Both the position numbers and the translations under genes were made by a program. Of a DNA stretch of 64,000 nt, positions 9,935-34,100 are shown one piece after another. How positions within the stretch are numbered: position 1 is the first letter of the stretch; each line of letters starts with the position of its first letter. The stretch is from Chrysaora quinquecirrha. Taxonomy: Eukaryota > Cnidaria > Scyphozoa > Semaeostomeae > Pelagiidae. Under the pieces are notes generated by a model. It ran no database searches. It was given only the letters and a program-made list of their open reading frames with translations, and was not told the DNA's origin. Location of the stretch: contig JACTAT010000109.1 of NCBI GenBank assembly GCA_014526335.1, positions 16,160 to 80,159 on the forward strand. The letters run 5' to 3'.

Positions 9935-10169
9935 GGCGTGAAGCTGTGGTAAAGTTTTCCCTCCATTTTCCCGACTGTTATCACGGGGGGTCACAATTTC
10001 AGATAAATGAACGGAAAATGGCACGTGAACAGCTCGAAATCACTGAATTAGCCAATCAGAATGCTCGATTTTGAAATGCCGCTCTCTGATTGGAGGGACA
10101 AAAATTTGTTCCCGATGGCCTAAGTAGTCCGGATTTTGAAACAGTAATATTATGAGTCGTAGTTTGAGC
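9935..10169 (-). repeat. right inverted-repeat arm with CCAAT boxes
   Basis: This is the reverse-complement counterpart of 791-1028, carrying the same ordered blocks (TTTCCCTCCATTTT, GGGGGGTCAC, CACGTG, AGCCAATCAGAA, GCTCTCTGATTGG, ATGAGTCGTAGTTTGAGC). Identity is only about 70 percent by eye, so it is older than the 7599-7910 duplication. It may be the far end of one large element or an independent copy of the same terminal sequence. Confidence 0.6.
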
Positions 10170-10440
10170 TTAGACTCACTCCATAAGTCCCACTACTTCG
10201 CTCGATGTTGTTGTTGTTGTTTTTCAAAATCGCTCAGTGTGGAGTGACAAATCAAAATAAGGGGAGCGTAAACTAGAGACTCGTGTAGTGAGTCTAGTTT
10301 GAGCTCCCGCCATTAACAACAGCAACAACTATTTTTTAATTTTACATTTATTTGAATGAATTGAATTGAGGTGAAGGCAGCGAAAACTGCGACTCATGTA
10401 GTAAGTCTACACATGCCGCTTGCTGAATGAAAAAGATAAG
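10170..10440. repeat. cluster of palindromic GACTCA/TGAGTC words upstream of NUDT21
   Basis: Phrases such as TTAGACTCACTCCATAAGTC, GACTCGTGTAGTGAGTC and GCGACTCATGTAGTAAGTCT recur within 270 bases, separated by GTTGTTGTTG and GTCACTCC-like text. GACTCGTGTAGTGAGTC is itself a near palindrome. They look like stacked ends of related MITEs sitting directly in front of the NUDT21 start codon, so some promoter sequence of NUDT21 may be transposon-derived. Confidence 0.55.
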
Positions 10441-10452
10441 AAATTGAACAAA

Positions 10453-22384
<11,932 letters not shown>

Positions 22385-22983
22385 AAGTTGAAGAAATCTC
22401 GAAAAGCTGAGAAAATGTGGGTGCGGAGCTAACATGCGTATCACAGTAAAGATGCCACAAATCATAACTCACTGAAGAGACATAACTCATTGAAGAGACT
22501 TAAAAACAACCTTAGCAGCGTTGCCTAGCCTGTTGTTGAGATTCGAAAGACATTTTTAAAAGAAACATTTTTTTCAGACTTACTTTTCACTTTGAATCAT
22601 AAAACTAATAGGGTTTATTGATCTTCCTTATGACAGCTGTCTTAAATATGTTTTATCACTATGACACTTTGCTTAAACTGTTACTGTATTTTCTCAATGC
22701 TTAACAAATTTGATTCTTTTTGTCCTACCCACACGTTTCTTTCTATCAAAGATGCCTGTAGAAGCAAGGCTCAGCATTGAAAATTCAAGATCGTTGTGTA
22801 TTAGCTTGAGCGAATCTCTGTTCTACATTTCTCCTTGATTTTGCTATAGTAGGGGAAAAGTTTATATCAATGAGTTTTAATTTCTGAAGTTCCTGTACTT
22901 AACGATGATAGTTTCTTAAGAGGGAAAATTGTGACTGAAAAATGTTGTTTTTAGTGATTTAAGAGCTTATGTGTTGAAAAGAG
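22385..22983. other. NUDT21 3' flank
   Basis: Probably contains the 3' UTR. No canonical AATAAA was seen in the first 500 bases after the stop codon, and no other gene. Confidence 0.45.
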
Positions 22984-23231
22984 GTGTTGTGGCCGCGAGG
23001 TCAAGGCGTTCGGTTCCCAATCGTGGTTTCGAATCTCGTTGGGACCACTATCCTCAAGCCTACATTCAACTCAGCTGTCCATCCTTCCGAAGTCGGTAAA
23101 TGAGTACCTAGGGCATTCATTCTAGAATATCAGTCTGGTGACACAAGCTGCAGGTCCACATCAGCTGTATAGCTGCCAGAACCTCTGACCTGTGTTAACA
23201 AATAAAGATTGCTTGCTTGCTTGCTTGCTGC
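22984..23231 (+). mobile_element. tRNA(Leu/Ser)-like SINE with (CTTG)n tail
   Basis: The head, TGTGGCCGCGAGGTCAAGGC, has the A-box shape of a class II tRNA, and GTGGTTTCGAATCTCG supplies the B box 33 bases on. The body ends ...GACCTGTGTTAACAAATAAA followed by GATTGCTTGCTTGCTTGCTT. It is a different family from the four intronic SINEs. Confidence 0.8.
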
Positions 23232-23457
23232 CTTTTTTTGTAAGGAAATTCGGCTTAGGCGCCGTACTAAAAATTCCTTTGCTCTCGATTCCTTAGGAAT
23301 TTGTTAACTTTTTCCATATGTTTCTTCATAAGTAGTTTCCCAAATTCAAAATATGTATCGTCTCCATCAATTTCGTCAATAGCTGCCGTATGTTGTCATT
23401 AGAACCATCATCAAAGCTCAACCTTAGCTTTTGAAGCTTGAAATGAACTTAAAGGCC

Positions 23458-23722
23458 TGGCTAAACTTGGAGACATGTTGCGCGCGACATTGATGTCCCT
23501 TCGGTGTCTCCTAGTTTAGCCACCTCGGAAACTTAGTAGCGTGCGGCAAAATTTGTAGCAAGAGATAAGCAAATGCTTCTGGGAGACAACAGAAACATCT
23601 CTTGTCTCCGCGACATGCAATTGACTCGGGGGACATGTCGCTCACTTGTCACTCGCATGTTTAGCCACCCTGGGACACACGCCGAGTACAATGTCGCGCG
23701 CGACAAGTCTCCTAGGTAGCCA
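23458..23722. mobile_element. MITE with GC-rich palindromic subterminal region
   Basis: The left end TGGCTAAACTTGGAGACATG, followed by TTGCGCGCGACATTG, is mirrored by CAATGTCGCGCGCGACAAGT ending GGTAGCCA at 23722. GCGCGC palindromes mark each arm. There is an extra internal pair (GTTTAGCCACC at 23515 and at 23658). No coding capacity. Confidence 0.8.
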
Positions 23723-24100
23723 TAGCTTAACATGCTTCGCCAGTAAACGCATGCATTCAAAGGGCGTTATAAGTTTTTGGTCACATTCTGTTTTCAGCAG
23801 ACGCCTTCTCTTTTCGGCAGACGTCGAGACGTATTTTTTTGGTACAGTCTTCTGAAAACGGCAGGTTTCGCAGGCCTCCAAAACCTTCTGTCCCTGAAGC
23901 TGGAAGGTTTTGCAGACATCGAAAGGAATCTCGTTCTCCCTGTAAAATGAATGGTTTAGTTCGAGTTTGTTTGATCAGCCTACCGTTTTCGGCAGCTGTG
24001 TTTTTTGGTGCAGGAAACTTTTTCCTGCTAAGTCTACCGTTTACAGATTTTGGAAAACCTGCCAAAATCAGGAGGTTACCAAAAAAATACGCCCTAAATG
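23723..24100. other. non-coding, CTGCCGAAAA-type inverted words
   Basis: Contains CTTTTCGGCAGACG, AAAACGGCAGGTTT, CCGTTTTCGGCAG and GGAAAACCTGCC in both orientations, so an old inverted-repeat element is likely, but clear ends were not found. Confidence 0.4.
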
Positions 24101-24326
24101 ATCTTGGACAAAATATTTGGAACAAGGAATTTTCTCAAAGGAATATGGCCAATGCCATTGATTTTCTACTTCTATAGCTCCAAATCATCCCCTTTTTACC
24201 CTCCAAGCAATGTTGGTAGAGAGCAAAATATATTTTGTTCGAAACAACATTATAACGGGGAAGAAAGCGGAATTCATAGATAATAGCAGAACTACTCAGG
24301 CTGTTCCAATATATTTTGTCCAAGAT
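24101..24326. mobile_element. 226-bp MITE
   Basis: ATCTTGGACAAAATATTTGG at 24101 is mirrored by CCAATATATTTTGTCCAAGA ending at 24326 (one base and one indel apart). The inside is non-coding. Confidence 0.75.
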
Positions 24327-24530
24327 TGTCTACCTATATGAACGCATAGGGAAAGAAATAATCTTAAGAGAAAAATTCATAAAGTAACGAGCTAGTCTAC
24401 AGTAGCTACAATCAGGATGGTCCAATGGATAAAATCAATGGTAACCATCATGTAACAATACAGGTAACCATAATTTTATATGCTTTTATATGGATTCAGC
24501 AAGGGTAACCATGGGTGAAACGAAAACGTT

Positions 24531-24910
24531 GAAAAACAGGAGCCTTCAGTACCCCTGATCTTGACCGATTTTTGGCCTTTTGACAAGGCTAATTTCTCAC
24601 GCAAATTGCAAATTGGTCCCAATTTGATAGAAAAACACCTTATTTACCCCCTAGAGCCTATTCAGGGGGCATTTAGGAGGATTTACTAAATATTTTTTTA
24701 AAAAAAGGGAGTTTCTAAAACCCCTGATTCTCGCCTATTTTTGGCTATTTGGCAAGGCTATAGACTTACCTTTTTAGCGATTTTTGTGGAAAAATTTTCT
24801 CACGCAAATTGGTCCCAATTTGATAGAAAAACACCTTATTTGCCCCGTAGAGGCTATTCAGGGGGTATTTTAAGGGATTCACTACATATTTTTGAACAAA
24901 AAAGGGAGTT
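24531..24910 (+). repeat. 197-bp satellite, diverged left edge
   Basis: First two units of the large array. They keep the core GGCAAGGCTATAGACTTACC only in part: unit one has GACAAGGCTAATTTCTCACG. This edge is more diverged than the interior, as expected where unequal exchange is rare. Confidence 0.85.
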
Positions 24911-25119
24911 AACCCAGTGCGGCACGCACTTAAGGACCTAGAACAGCAAACGACAAAAAAGACAACGCATGTGGCAGTACTTGGGGTCGTATCTTGATCT
25001 TCAACATAAAGCTACCATTAACAAGTCAAATAACAATGCTGGTGTTTCTAACGTTGCGACTCTTAACTACGCATACCGTTGTACCTAACGTTGGGACTCT
25101 TTTCGTCACAGTGTGAAAG
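24911..25119. other. ~209-bp non-satellite insert in the array
   Basis: Unrelated sequence sits between satellite text ending GGGAGTT and satellite text resuming TTTTTTAAAACCCCTAAT. It holds two copies of CTAACGTTGSGACTCTT (25048 and 25087). No ORF or RNA gene was recognised. Confidence 0.75.
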
Positions 25120-28100
25120 GGGTTTTTTAAAACCCCTAATTTTGGCCGATTTTTGTCTATTTGCCGAGGCTATAGACTTACCTTTTTTGCAATTTTTGGG
25201 GAAAAATTTCCTCACGCAAATTGGTCCCAACTTTATATAAAAACACCTTATTTACACCAAAGAGGCTATTGAGGGGGTATTTAGACAGATTCATTAAATA
25301 CTTTTGAACAACAAAGGGAGTTTTAAAACCCCTGATTTTTGTCGATTTACTGGGAATCAAGTTTAAAAACAAAGGTTAGGCACTTCCTTAGATTGCAGGC
25401 CAAAATACCCTGTCTAAAAAGGAAGTTTTCAAAATCCCGTATTTTGGCCGATTTTTGGCCATTTTGGCAAGGCTATAGACTTACTTTTTTTGCGATTTTT
25501 GGGGAATAATTTTCTCACAAAAATTGCTCCCAATTTGATAGAAAAACACCTTATTTATTCCCTACAAGGTTTTTAGGGTGTATTTAGAAGGATTTACTAA
25601 ATATTTTTGAAGAAAAAAGAAAGTTTTCAAAATCCCGTATTTTGGCCGATATTTGGCCATTTGGCAAGGCTATAGACTTATTTTTTTTGCGACTTTTTGG
25701 GAAAAATTTTCTCACCGAAATTGCTCCCAATTTGATAGAAAAACACCTCATTTATTCCCTACAATGTTTTTAGGGAGTATTTAGAAGGATTTACTAAATA
25801 TTTTTGAAGAAAAGGCAAGTTTTCAAAATCCCGTATTTTGGCCGATTTTTGGCCATTTGGCAAGGCTGTAGACTTACCTTTTTTGCGATTTTAGGGAATA
25901 ATTTTTCGCCGAAATTGCTCCCAATTTGATGGAAAACACCTCATTTATCCCCTTGAAGCTTATCAGGGTGTATTTAGAAGGATTTACTAATTATTTTGAA
26001 GAAAAAAGGAAGTTTTCAGAACCCCTGATTTTGGCCGATTTTTGGCAATTTGGCAAGGCTATAGACTTACCTTTTTTGCGATTTTTGGGGAATAATTTTC
26101 TCACCAAAATTGCTCCCAAATTGATAGAAAGACACCTTATTTATTCCCTACAAGGTTTTTAGGGAGTATTTAGAAGGATTTACTAAATATTTTTGAAGAA
26201 AAAAAGAAGTTTTCAAAATCCCGTATTTTGGCCGATTTTTGGCCATTTGGCAAGGCTATAGACTTACCTTTTTTGCAATTTTAGGGAATAATTTTCTCGC
26301 CGAAATTGCTCCCAATTTGATAGAAAAACACCTCATTTATCCCCTAGAAGATTATCAGGGGGTATTTAGAAGGATTTACTAAATATTTTTGAAGAAAAAA
26401 GGAGTTTTCAAAACCCTTTGTTTTGGCCAATTTTTGGCCATTTGGCAAGGCTATAGACTTACCTTAGCCATTTTTGGAGAAAAAATTTCTCACCCAAATT
26501 GGTCCCAATTTTATAGAAAAACACCTTATTTATCCCCAAGAAGGTTTTTAGGTGGTATTTAGAAGGATTAACTAAATATTTTGAAGAAAAAAGGATGTTT
26601 TCAAAACCCCTTATTTTGGCCTATTTTTGGCCATTTGGCAAGGCTATAGACTTACCTTTTTTGCGATTTTTGGGGAAAAATTTTCTCGCCCAAATTGGTC
26701 CCAATTTGATAGAAAAACACCTCATTTAACCCCTAGAAGCTTATCAGGGGGTATTTAGAAGGATTTGCTAAATATTTTTGAAGAAAAAAAGGAGTTTTCA
26801 AAATCCCTTATTTTGGCCTATTTTTGGCCATTTGGCAAGGCTATAGACTTACCTTTTTTTGCGATTTTTGGGGAAAAATTTTGTCACCAAAATTGCTCAC
26901 AATTTGATAGAAGAACACCTTATTTGCCCCGTAGAGGCTATTCAGGGGGCACTAAGGACGATTTATAAATATTTTTGAAGAAAAAAGGGAGTTTTAAAAA
27001 TCCCTTATTTTGGCCAATTTTTGGCCATTTGGCAAGGCTATAGACTTACCTTTTTTGCGATTTTTTGGGAAAAATTTTCTCACAAAAAATGCTCCCAATT
27101 TGATAGAAAAACACCTCATTTAACCCCTAGAAGCTTATCAGGGGATATTTAGAAGGATTTACTAAATATTTTTGAAGAAAAAAAGAAGTTTTCAAAATCC
27201 CGTATTTTGGCCGATTTTTGGCAATTTTGCAAGGCTATAGACTTACCTTTTTTGCGATTTTTGGGGAAAAATTTTCTCACCCAAATTGGTCCCAATTTGA
27301 TAGAAAAACACCTTATTTATCCCCGAGAAGGTTTTTAGGTGGTATTTAGAAGGATTAGCTAACTATTTTGAAGAAAAAAGGATGTTTTCAAAATCCCTTA
27401 TTTTGGCCTATTTTTGGCCATTTGGCAAGGCTATAGACTTACCTTTTTTGCGATTTTTGGGGAAAAATTTTCTCACCGAAATTGGTCCCAATTTGATAGA
27501 AAAACACCTCATTTAACCCCTAGAAGCTTATCAGGGGGTATTTAGAAGGATTTGCTAAATATTTTGAAGAAAAAAGGAAGTTTTAGGAACCCCTGATTTT
27601 GGCCGATTTTTGGCAATTTGGCAAGGCTATAGACTTACCTTTTTTGCGATTTTTGGGGAAAAATTTTCTCACCCAAATTGGTCCCAATTTGATAGAAAAA
27701 CACCTTTTTTATCCCCTAGAAGGTTTTTACGCGGTATATAGAAGGATTTACTAAATATTTTTGAACAAAAAAGGACGTTTTCAAAATCCCTTATTTTGGC
27801 AGATTTTTGGCCATTTGGCAAGGCTATAGACTTACCTTTTTTGCGATTTTTGGCGAAAAATTTTGCGCCGAAATTGCTCCCAATTTGATAGAAAAACACC
27901 TCATTTATCCCCTAGAATATTATCAGGGGGTATTTAGAAGGATTTACTAAATATTTTTGAAGAAAAAAAGGAGTTTTCAAAACCCTTTGTTTTGGCCAAT
28001 TTTTGGCCATTTGGCAAGGCTATGGACTTACCTTTGCCATTTTTGGAGAAAAAATTTCTCACCCAAATTGGTCCCAATTTTATAGAAAAACACCTTATTT

Positions 28101-31100
28101 ATCCCCGAGAAGGTTTTTAGGTGGTATTTAGAAGGATTAACTAAATATTTTGAAGAAAAAAGGATGTTTTCAAAATCCCTTATTTTGGCCTATTTTTGGC
28201 AATTTGGCAAGGCTATAGACTTACCTTTTTTTGCGATTTTTGGGGAAAAACTTTGTCACCAAAATTGCTCACAATTTGATAGAAGAACAACTTATTTGCC
28301 CCGTAGAGGCTATTCAGGGGGCACTAAGGACGATTTATAAATATTTTTGAAGAAAAAAGGGAGTTTTAAAAATCCCTTATTTTGGCCAATTTTTGGCCAT
28401 TTGGCAAGGCTATAGACTTACCTTTTTTGCGATTTTTGGCGAAAAATTTTGCGCCGAAATTGCTCCCAATTTGATAGAAAAACACGTCATTTATCCCCTA
28501 GAAGCTTATCAGGTGGTATTTAGAAGGATTTACTAAATCTTTTGAAGAAAAAAGGAAGTTTTCAAAATCCCGTATTTTGGCCGATTTTTGGCCATTTGGC
28601 AAGGCTATAGACTTATCTTTTTTGCGATTTTAGGGAATATTTTTCTCGCCGAAATTGCTCCCAATTTGATAGAAAAACACCTCATTTATCCCGTAGAAGA
28701 TTATCAGGGGGTATTTAGAAGGATTTACTAAATATTTTTGAAGAAAAAAAGGAGTTTTCAAAACCCTTTGTTTTGGCCAATTTTTGGCCATTTGGCAAGG
28801 CTATAGACTTACCTTTGCCATTTTTGGAGAAAAATTTTCTCACCCAAATTGGTCCCAATTTTATAGAAAAACACCTTATTCATCCCCGAGAAGGTTTTTA
28901 GGTGGTATTTAGAAGGATTAACTAAATATTTTGAAGAAAAAAGGATGTTTTCAAAATCCCTTATTTTCGCCGATTTTTGGCCATTTGGCAAGGCTATAGA
29001 CTTACCTTTTTTGCGATTTTTGGGGAAAAATTTTCTCGCCGAAATTGGTCCCAATTTGATAGAAAAACACCTCATTTAACCCCTAGAAGCTTATCAGGGG
29101 GTATTTAGAAGGATTTGCTAAATATTTTTGAAGAAAAAAAGAAGTTTTCAAAATCCCGTATTTTGGCCGATTTTTGGCCATTTGGCAAGGCTATAGACTT
29201 ACCTGTTTTGCGATTTTAGGGAATAATTTTCTCGCCGAAATTGCTCCCAATTTGATAGAAAAACACCTCATTTATCCCCTAGAAGATTATCAGGGGGTAT
29301 TTAGAAGGATTTACTAAATATTTTTGAAGAAAAAAGGAGTTTTCAAAACCCTTTGTTTTGGCCAATTTTTGGCCATTTGGCAAGGCTATAGACTTACCTT
29401 TTGCCATTTTGGGAGAAAAATTTCTCACAAAAATTGCTCCCAATTTGATAGAAAAACACCTCATTTAACCCCTAGAAGCTTATCAGGGGGTATTTAGAAG
29501 GATTTACTAAATATTTTTGAAGAAAAAAAGAAGTTTTAAAAATCCCGTATTTTGGCCGATTTTTGGCAATTTGGCAAGGCTATAGACTTACCTTTTTGCG
29601 ATTTTTGGGGAAAAATTTTCTCACCAAAATTGCTCACAATTTGATAGAAGAACACCTTATTTGCCCCGTAGAGGCTATTCAGGGGGCACTAAGGACGATT
29701 TATAAATATTTTTGAAGAAAAAAGGGAGTTTTAAAAATCCCTTATTTTGGCCAATTTTTGGCAATTTGGCAAGGCTATAGACTTACCTTTTTTGCGGTTT
29801 TTTGGGAAAAATTTTCTCACAGAAATTTCTCCCAGTTTGATAGAAAAACACCTCATTTAACCCCTAGAAGCTTATCAGGGGGTATTTAGAAGGATTTACT
29901 AAATATTTTTGAAGAAAAAAAGAAGTTTTCAAAATCCCGTATTTTGGCCTATTTTTGGCAATTTGGCAAGGCTATAGACTTACCTTTTTTGCGATTTTTG
30001 GGGAAAAATTTTCTCACCCAAATTGGTCCCAATTTGATAGAAAAACACCTTATTTATCCCCTAGAAGGTTTTTAGGGGTATTTAGAAGGATTAACTAAAT
30101 ATGTTTGAGAAAAAAAGGGAGTTTTCAAAATCCCTTATTTTGGCCGATTTTTGGCAATTTGGCAAGGCTATAGACTTACCTTTTTTGCGATTTTTGGGGA
30201 AAAACTTTTTCACCTAAATTGGTCCCAATTTGATAGAAAAACACCTTATTTATGCCCTAGAAGGTTTTTAGGGGGTACTTAGAAGGATTAACTAAATATT
30301 TTTGAAGAAAAAAGGGAGTTTTCAAAATCCCTTATTTTGGAGATTTTTGGCCATTTGGCAAGGCTATAGACTTACCTTTTTTGCGATTTTTGGGGAAAAA
30401 TTTTCTCGCCGACATTGCTCCGAATTTGATAGAAAAACACCTCATTTATCCCCTAGAAGCTTATCAGGGGGTATTTAGAAGGATTTGCTAAATATTTTGA
30501 AGAAAAAGGAGTTTTCAAAACCCCTGATTTTGGCCGATTTTTGGCCATTTGGCAAGGCTATAGACTTACCTTTTTTGCGATTTTTGGGGAAAAATTTTCT
30601 CACTCAAATTGGTCCCAATTTGATAGAAAAACACCTTATTTATCCCCTAGAAGCTTTTTCAGGGGTATTTAGAAGGATTTACTAAATATTTTGAAGAAAA
30701 AGGAGTTTTCAAAATCCCTTATTTTGGCCGATTTTTGGCCATTTGGCAAGGCTATAGACTTACCTTTTTTGCGATTTTGGGGAAAAATTTTCTCGCCGAA
30801 ATTGCTCCCAATTTGATAGAAAAACACCTCATTTATCCCCTAGAAGCTTATCAGGGGTATTTAGAAGGATTTACTAAATATTTTGAAGAAAAAGGAAGTT
30901 TTCAAAACCCTGATTTTGGCCGATTTTTGGCCATTTGGCAAGGCTATAGACTTACCTTTTTTGCGATTTTTGGGGAAAAATTTTCTCACCGAAATTGCTC
31001 CCAAATTCATAGAAAAACACCTCATTTATCCCCTAGAAACTTATCAGGGGGTATTTAGAAGGATTTACTAAACATTTTTGAAGAAAAAATTGAGTTTTCA

Positions 31101-34100
31101 AGACACTTTGTTTTGGCCAATATTTGGCCATTTGGCAAGGCTATAGACTTACCTTTTTTGCCATTCTTGAAGAAAAAATTTCTCACCCAAATTGGTCCCA
31201 ACTAGATAGAAAAACACCTTTTTTATCCCCTAGAAGGTTTTTAGGGGGTATTTAGAAGGATTATTTAAACATTTTTGAAGAAAAAAGGGAGTTTTCAAAA
31301 CCCTCTGTTTTGGCCTATTTTTGGCCATTTGGCAAGGCTTTAGACTTACCTTTTTTGCGGTTTTTTGGGAAAAATTTTCTCACAGAAATTGCTCCCAATT
31401 TGATAGTAAAACACCTCATTTAACCCCTAGAAGCTTATCAGGGGGTATTTAGAAGGATTTACTAAATATTTTTGAAGAAAAAAAGAAGTTTTCAAAATCC
31501 CGTATTTTGGCCTATTTTTGGCAATTTGGCAAGGCTATAGACTTACCTTTTTTGCGATTTTTGGGGAAAAATTTTCTCACCCAAATTGGTCCCAATTTGA
31601 TAGAAAAACACCTTATTTATCCCTAGAAGGTTTTAGGGGTATTTAGAAGGATTAACTAAATATGTTTGAGAAAAAGGAGTTTTCAAAATCCCTTATTTTG
31701 GCCGATTTTTGGCAATTTGGCAAGGCTATAGACTTACCTTTTTTGCGATTTTGGGGAAAAATTTTCTCACCTAAATTGTCCCAATTTGATAGAAAAACAC
31801 CTTATTTTCCCCTAGAAGCTTATCAGGGGTATTTAGAAGGATTTACTAAATATTTTGGAGTTTTCAAAAAAATTTTTGGCCATTTGGCAAGGCTATAGAC
31901 TTACCTTTTTGCCTCACCCAAAAATTTGATAGTCCCAATTTGATAGAAAAAACACCTTATTTATGCCCCTAGAAGCTTATCAGGGGGTACTTAGAAGGAT
32001 TTGCTAAATATTTCTTAAGAAAAAAAGAAGTTTTCGAAATCCCGTATTTTGGCCTATTTTTGGCAATTTGGCAAGGCTATAGACTTACCTTTTTTGCCAT
32101 TTTTGAAGAAAAAATTTCTCACCCAAATTGGTCCCAATTTGATAGAAAAACACCTTTTTCATCCCCTAGAAGCTTATCAGGGGGTATTTAGAAGGATTTG
32201 CTAAATATTTTTGAAGAAAAAAAGAAGTTTTCAAAATCCCGTATTTTGGCCGATTTTTGGCAATTTGGAGAGGCTATAGACTTGCCTTGTTTGCGATTTT
32301 GGAGAAAAACTTTTTCACCTAAATTGCTCCCAATTTGATAGAAAAACACCTCATTTATCCCGTAGAAGATTATCAGGGGGTATTTAGAAGGATTTACTAA
32401 ATATTTTTGAAGAAAAAAAGGAGTTTTCAAAACCCTTTGTTTTGGCCAATTTTTGGCAATTTTGCAAGGCTATAGACTTACCTTTTTTGCGATTTTTGGG
32501 GAAAAATTTTCTCACCCAAATTGGTCCCAATTTGATAGAAAAACACCTTATTTATCCCCGAGAAGGTTTTTAGGTGGTATTTAGAAGGATTTACTAAATA
32601 TTTTGAAGAAAAAGGATGTTTTCAAAATCCCTTATTTTGGCCTATTTTTGGCCATTTGGCAAGGCTATAGACTTACCTTTTTTGCGATTTTTGGGGAAAA
32701 ATTTTCTCACCGAAATTGCTCCCAATTTCATAGAAAAACACCTCATTTATCACCTAGAAGCTTATCAGGGGGTATTTAGAAGGATTCACTAAATATTTTT
32801 GAAGAAAAAATTGAGTTTTCAAGACACTTTGTTTTGGCCAATATTTGGCCATTTGGCAAGGCTATAGACTTACCTTTTTGCCATTTTGAAGAAAAATTTC
32901 TCACCCAAATTGGTCCCAATTAGATAGAAAAACACCTTTTTATCCCCTAGAAGGTTTTAGGGGTATTTAGAAGGATGACTAAATATTTTGAAGAAAAAAG
33001 GGAGTTTTCAAAATACCTTATTTTGGCCGATTTTTGGCCATTTGGCAAGGCTATAGACTTACCTTTTTTGCGATTTTTGGGGAAAAATTTTCTCACCGAA
33101 ATTGGTCCCAATTTGATAGAAAAACACCTCATTTAACCCCTAGAAGCTTATCAGGGGGTATTTAGAAGGATTTGCTAAATATTTTGAAGAAAAAAGGGAG
33201 TTTTCAAAATACCTTATTTTGGCCGATTTTTGGCAATTTGGCAAGGCTATAGACTTACCTTTTTTGCGATTTTTGGGAAAAATTTTTCACCCAAATTGGT
33301 CCCAATTTGATAGAAAAACACCTTATTTATGCCCTAGAAGGTTTTAGGGGTATTTAGAAGGATTAACTAAATATTTTGAAGAAAAAGGAGTTTTCAAAAT
33401 CCCTTATTTTGGAGATTTTTGGCCATTTGGCAAGGCTATAGACTTACCTTTTTGCGATTTTGGGGAAAAATTTTCTCGCCGAAATTGCTCCCAATTTGAT
33501 AGAAAAACACCTCATTTATCCCTAGAAGCTTATCAGGGGTATTTAGAAGGATTTGCTAAATATTTTGAAGAAAAAAGGAAGTTTTAAGAACCCCTGATTT
33601 TGGCCGATTTTTGGCAATTTGGCAAGGCTATAGACTTACCTTTTTTGCGATTTTTGGGGAAAAAATTTCTCGCCGAAATTGCTCCCAATTTGATAGAAAA
33701 ACACCTCATTTATCCCCTAGAAGATTATCAGGGGGTATTTAGAAGGGTTTACTAAATATTTTTGAAGAAAAAAAGGAGTTTTCAAAACCCTTTGTTTTGG
33801 CCGATTTTTGGCAATTTGGCAAGGCTATAGACTTACCTTTTTTGCGATTTATGGGGAAAAATTTTCTCGCCGACATTGCTCCGAATTTGATAGAAAAACA
33901 CCTCATTTATCCCCTAGAAGCTTATCAGGGGGTATTTAGAAGGATTTGCTAAATATTTTGAAGAAAAAAGGAAGTTTTAAGAACCCCTGATTTTGGCCGA
34001 TTTTTGGCAATTTGGCAAGGCTATAGACTTACCTTTTTTGCGATTTTTGGGGAAAAAATTTCTCGCCGAAATTGCTCCCAATTTGATAGAAAAACACCTC

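Noticed and set aside
22984..23060. A tRNA-Leu/Ser gene
   Set aside because: A- and B-box-like blocks are present but no acceptor stem closes. The body and (CTTG)n tail identify a SINE.
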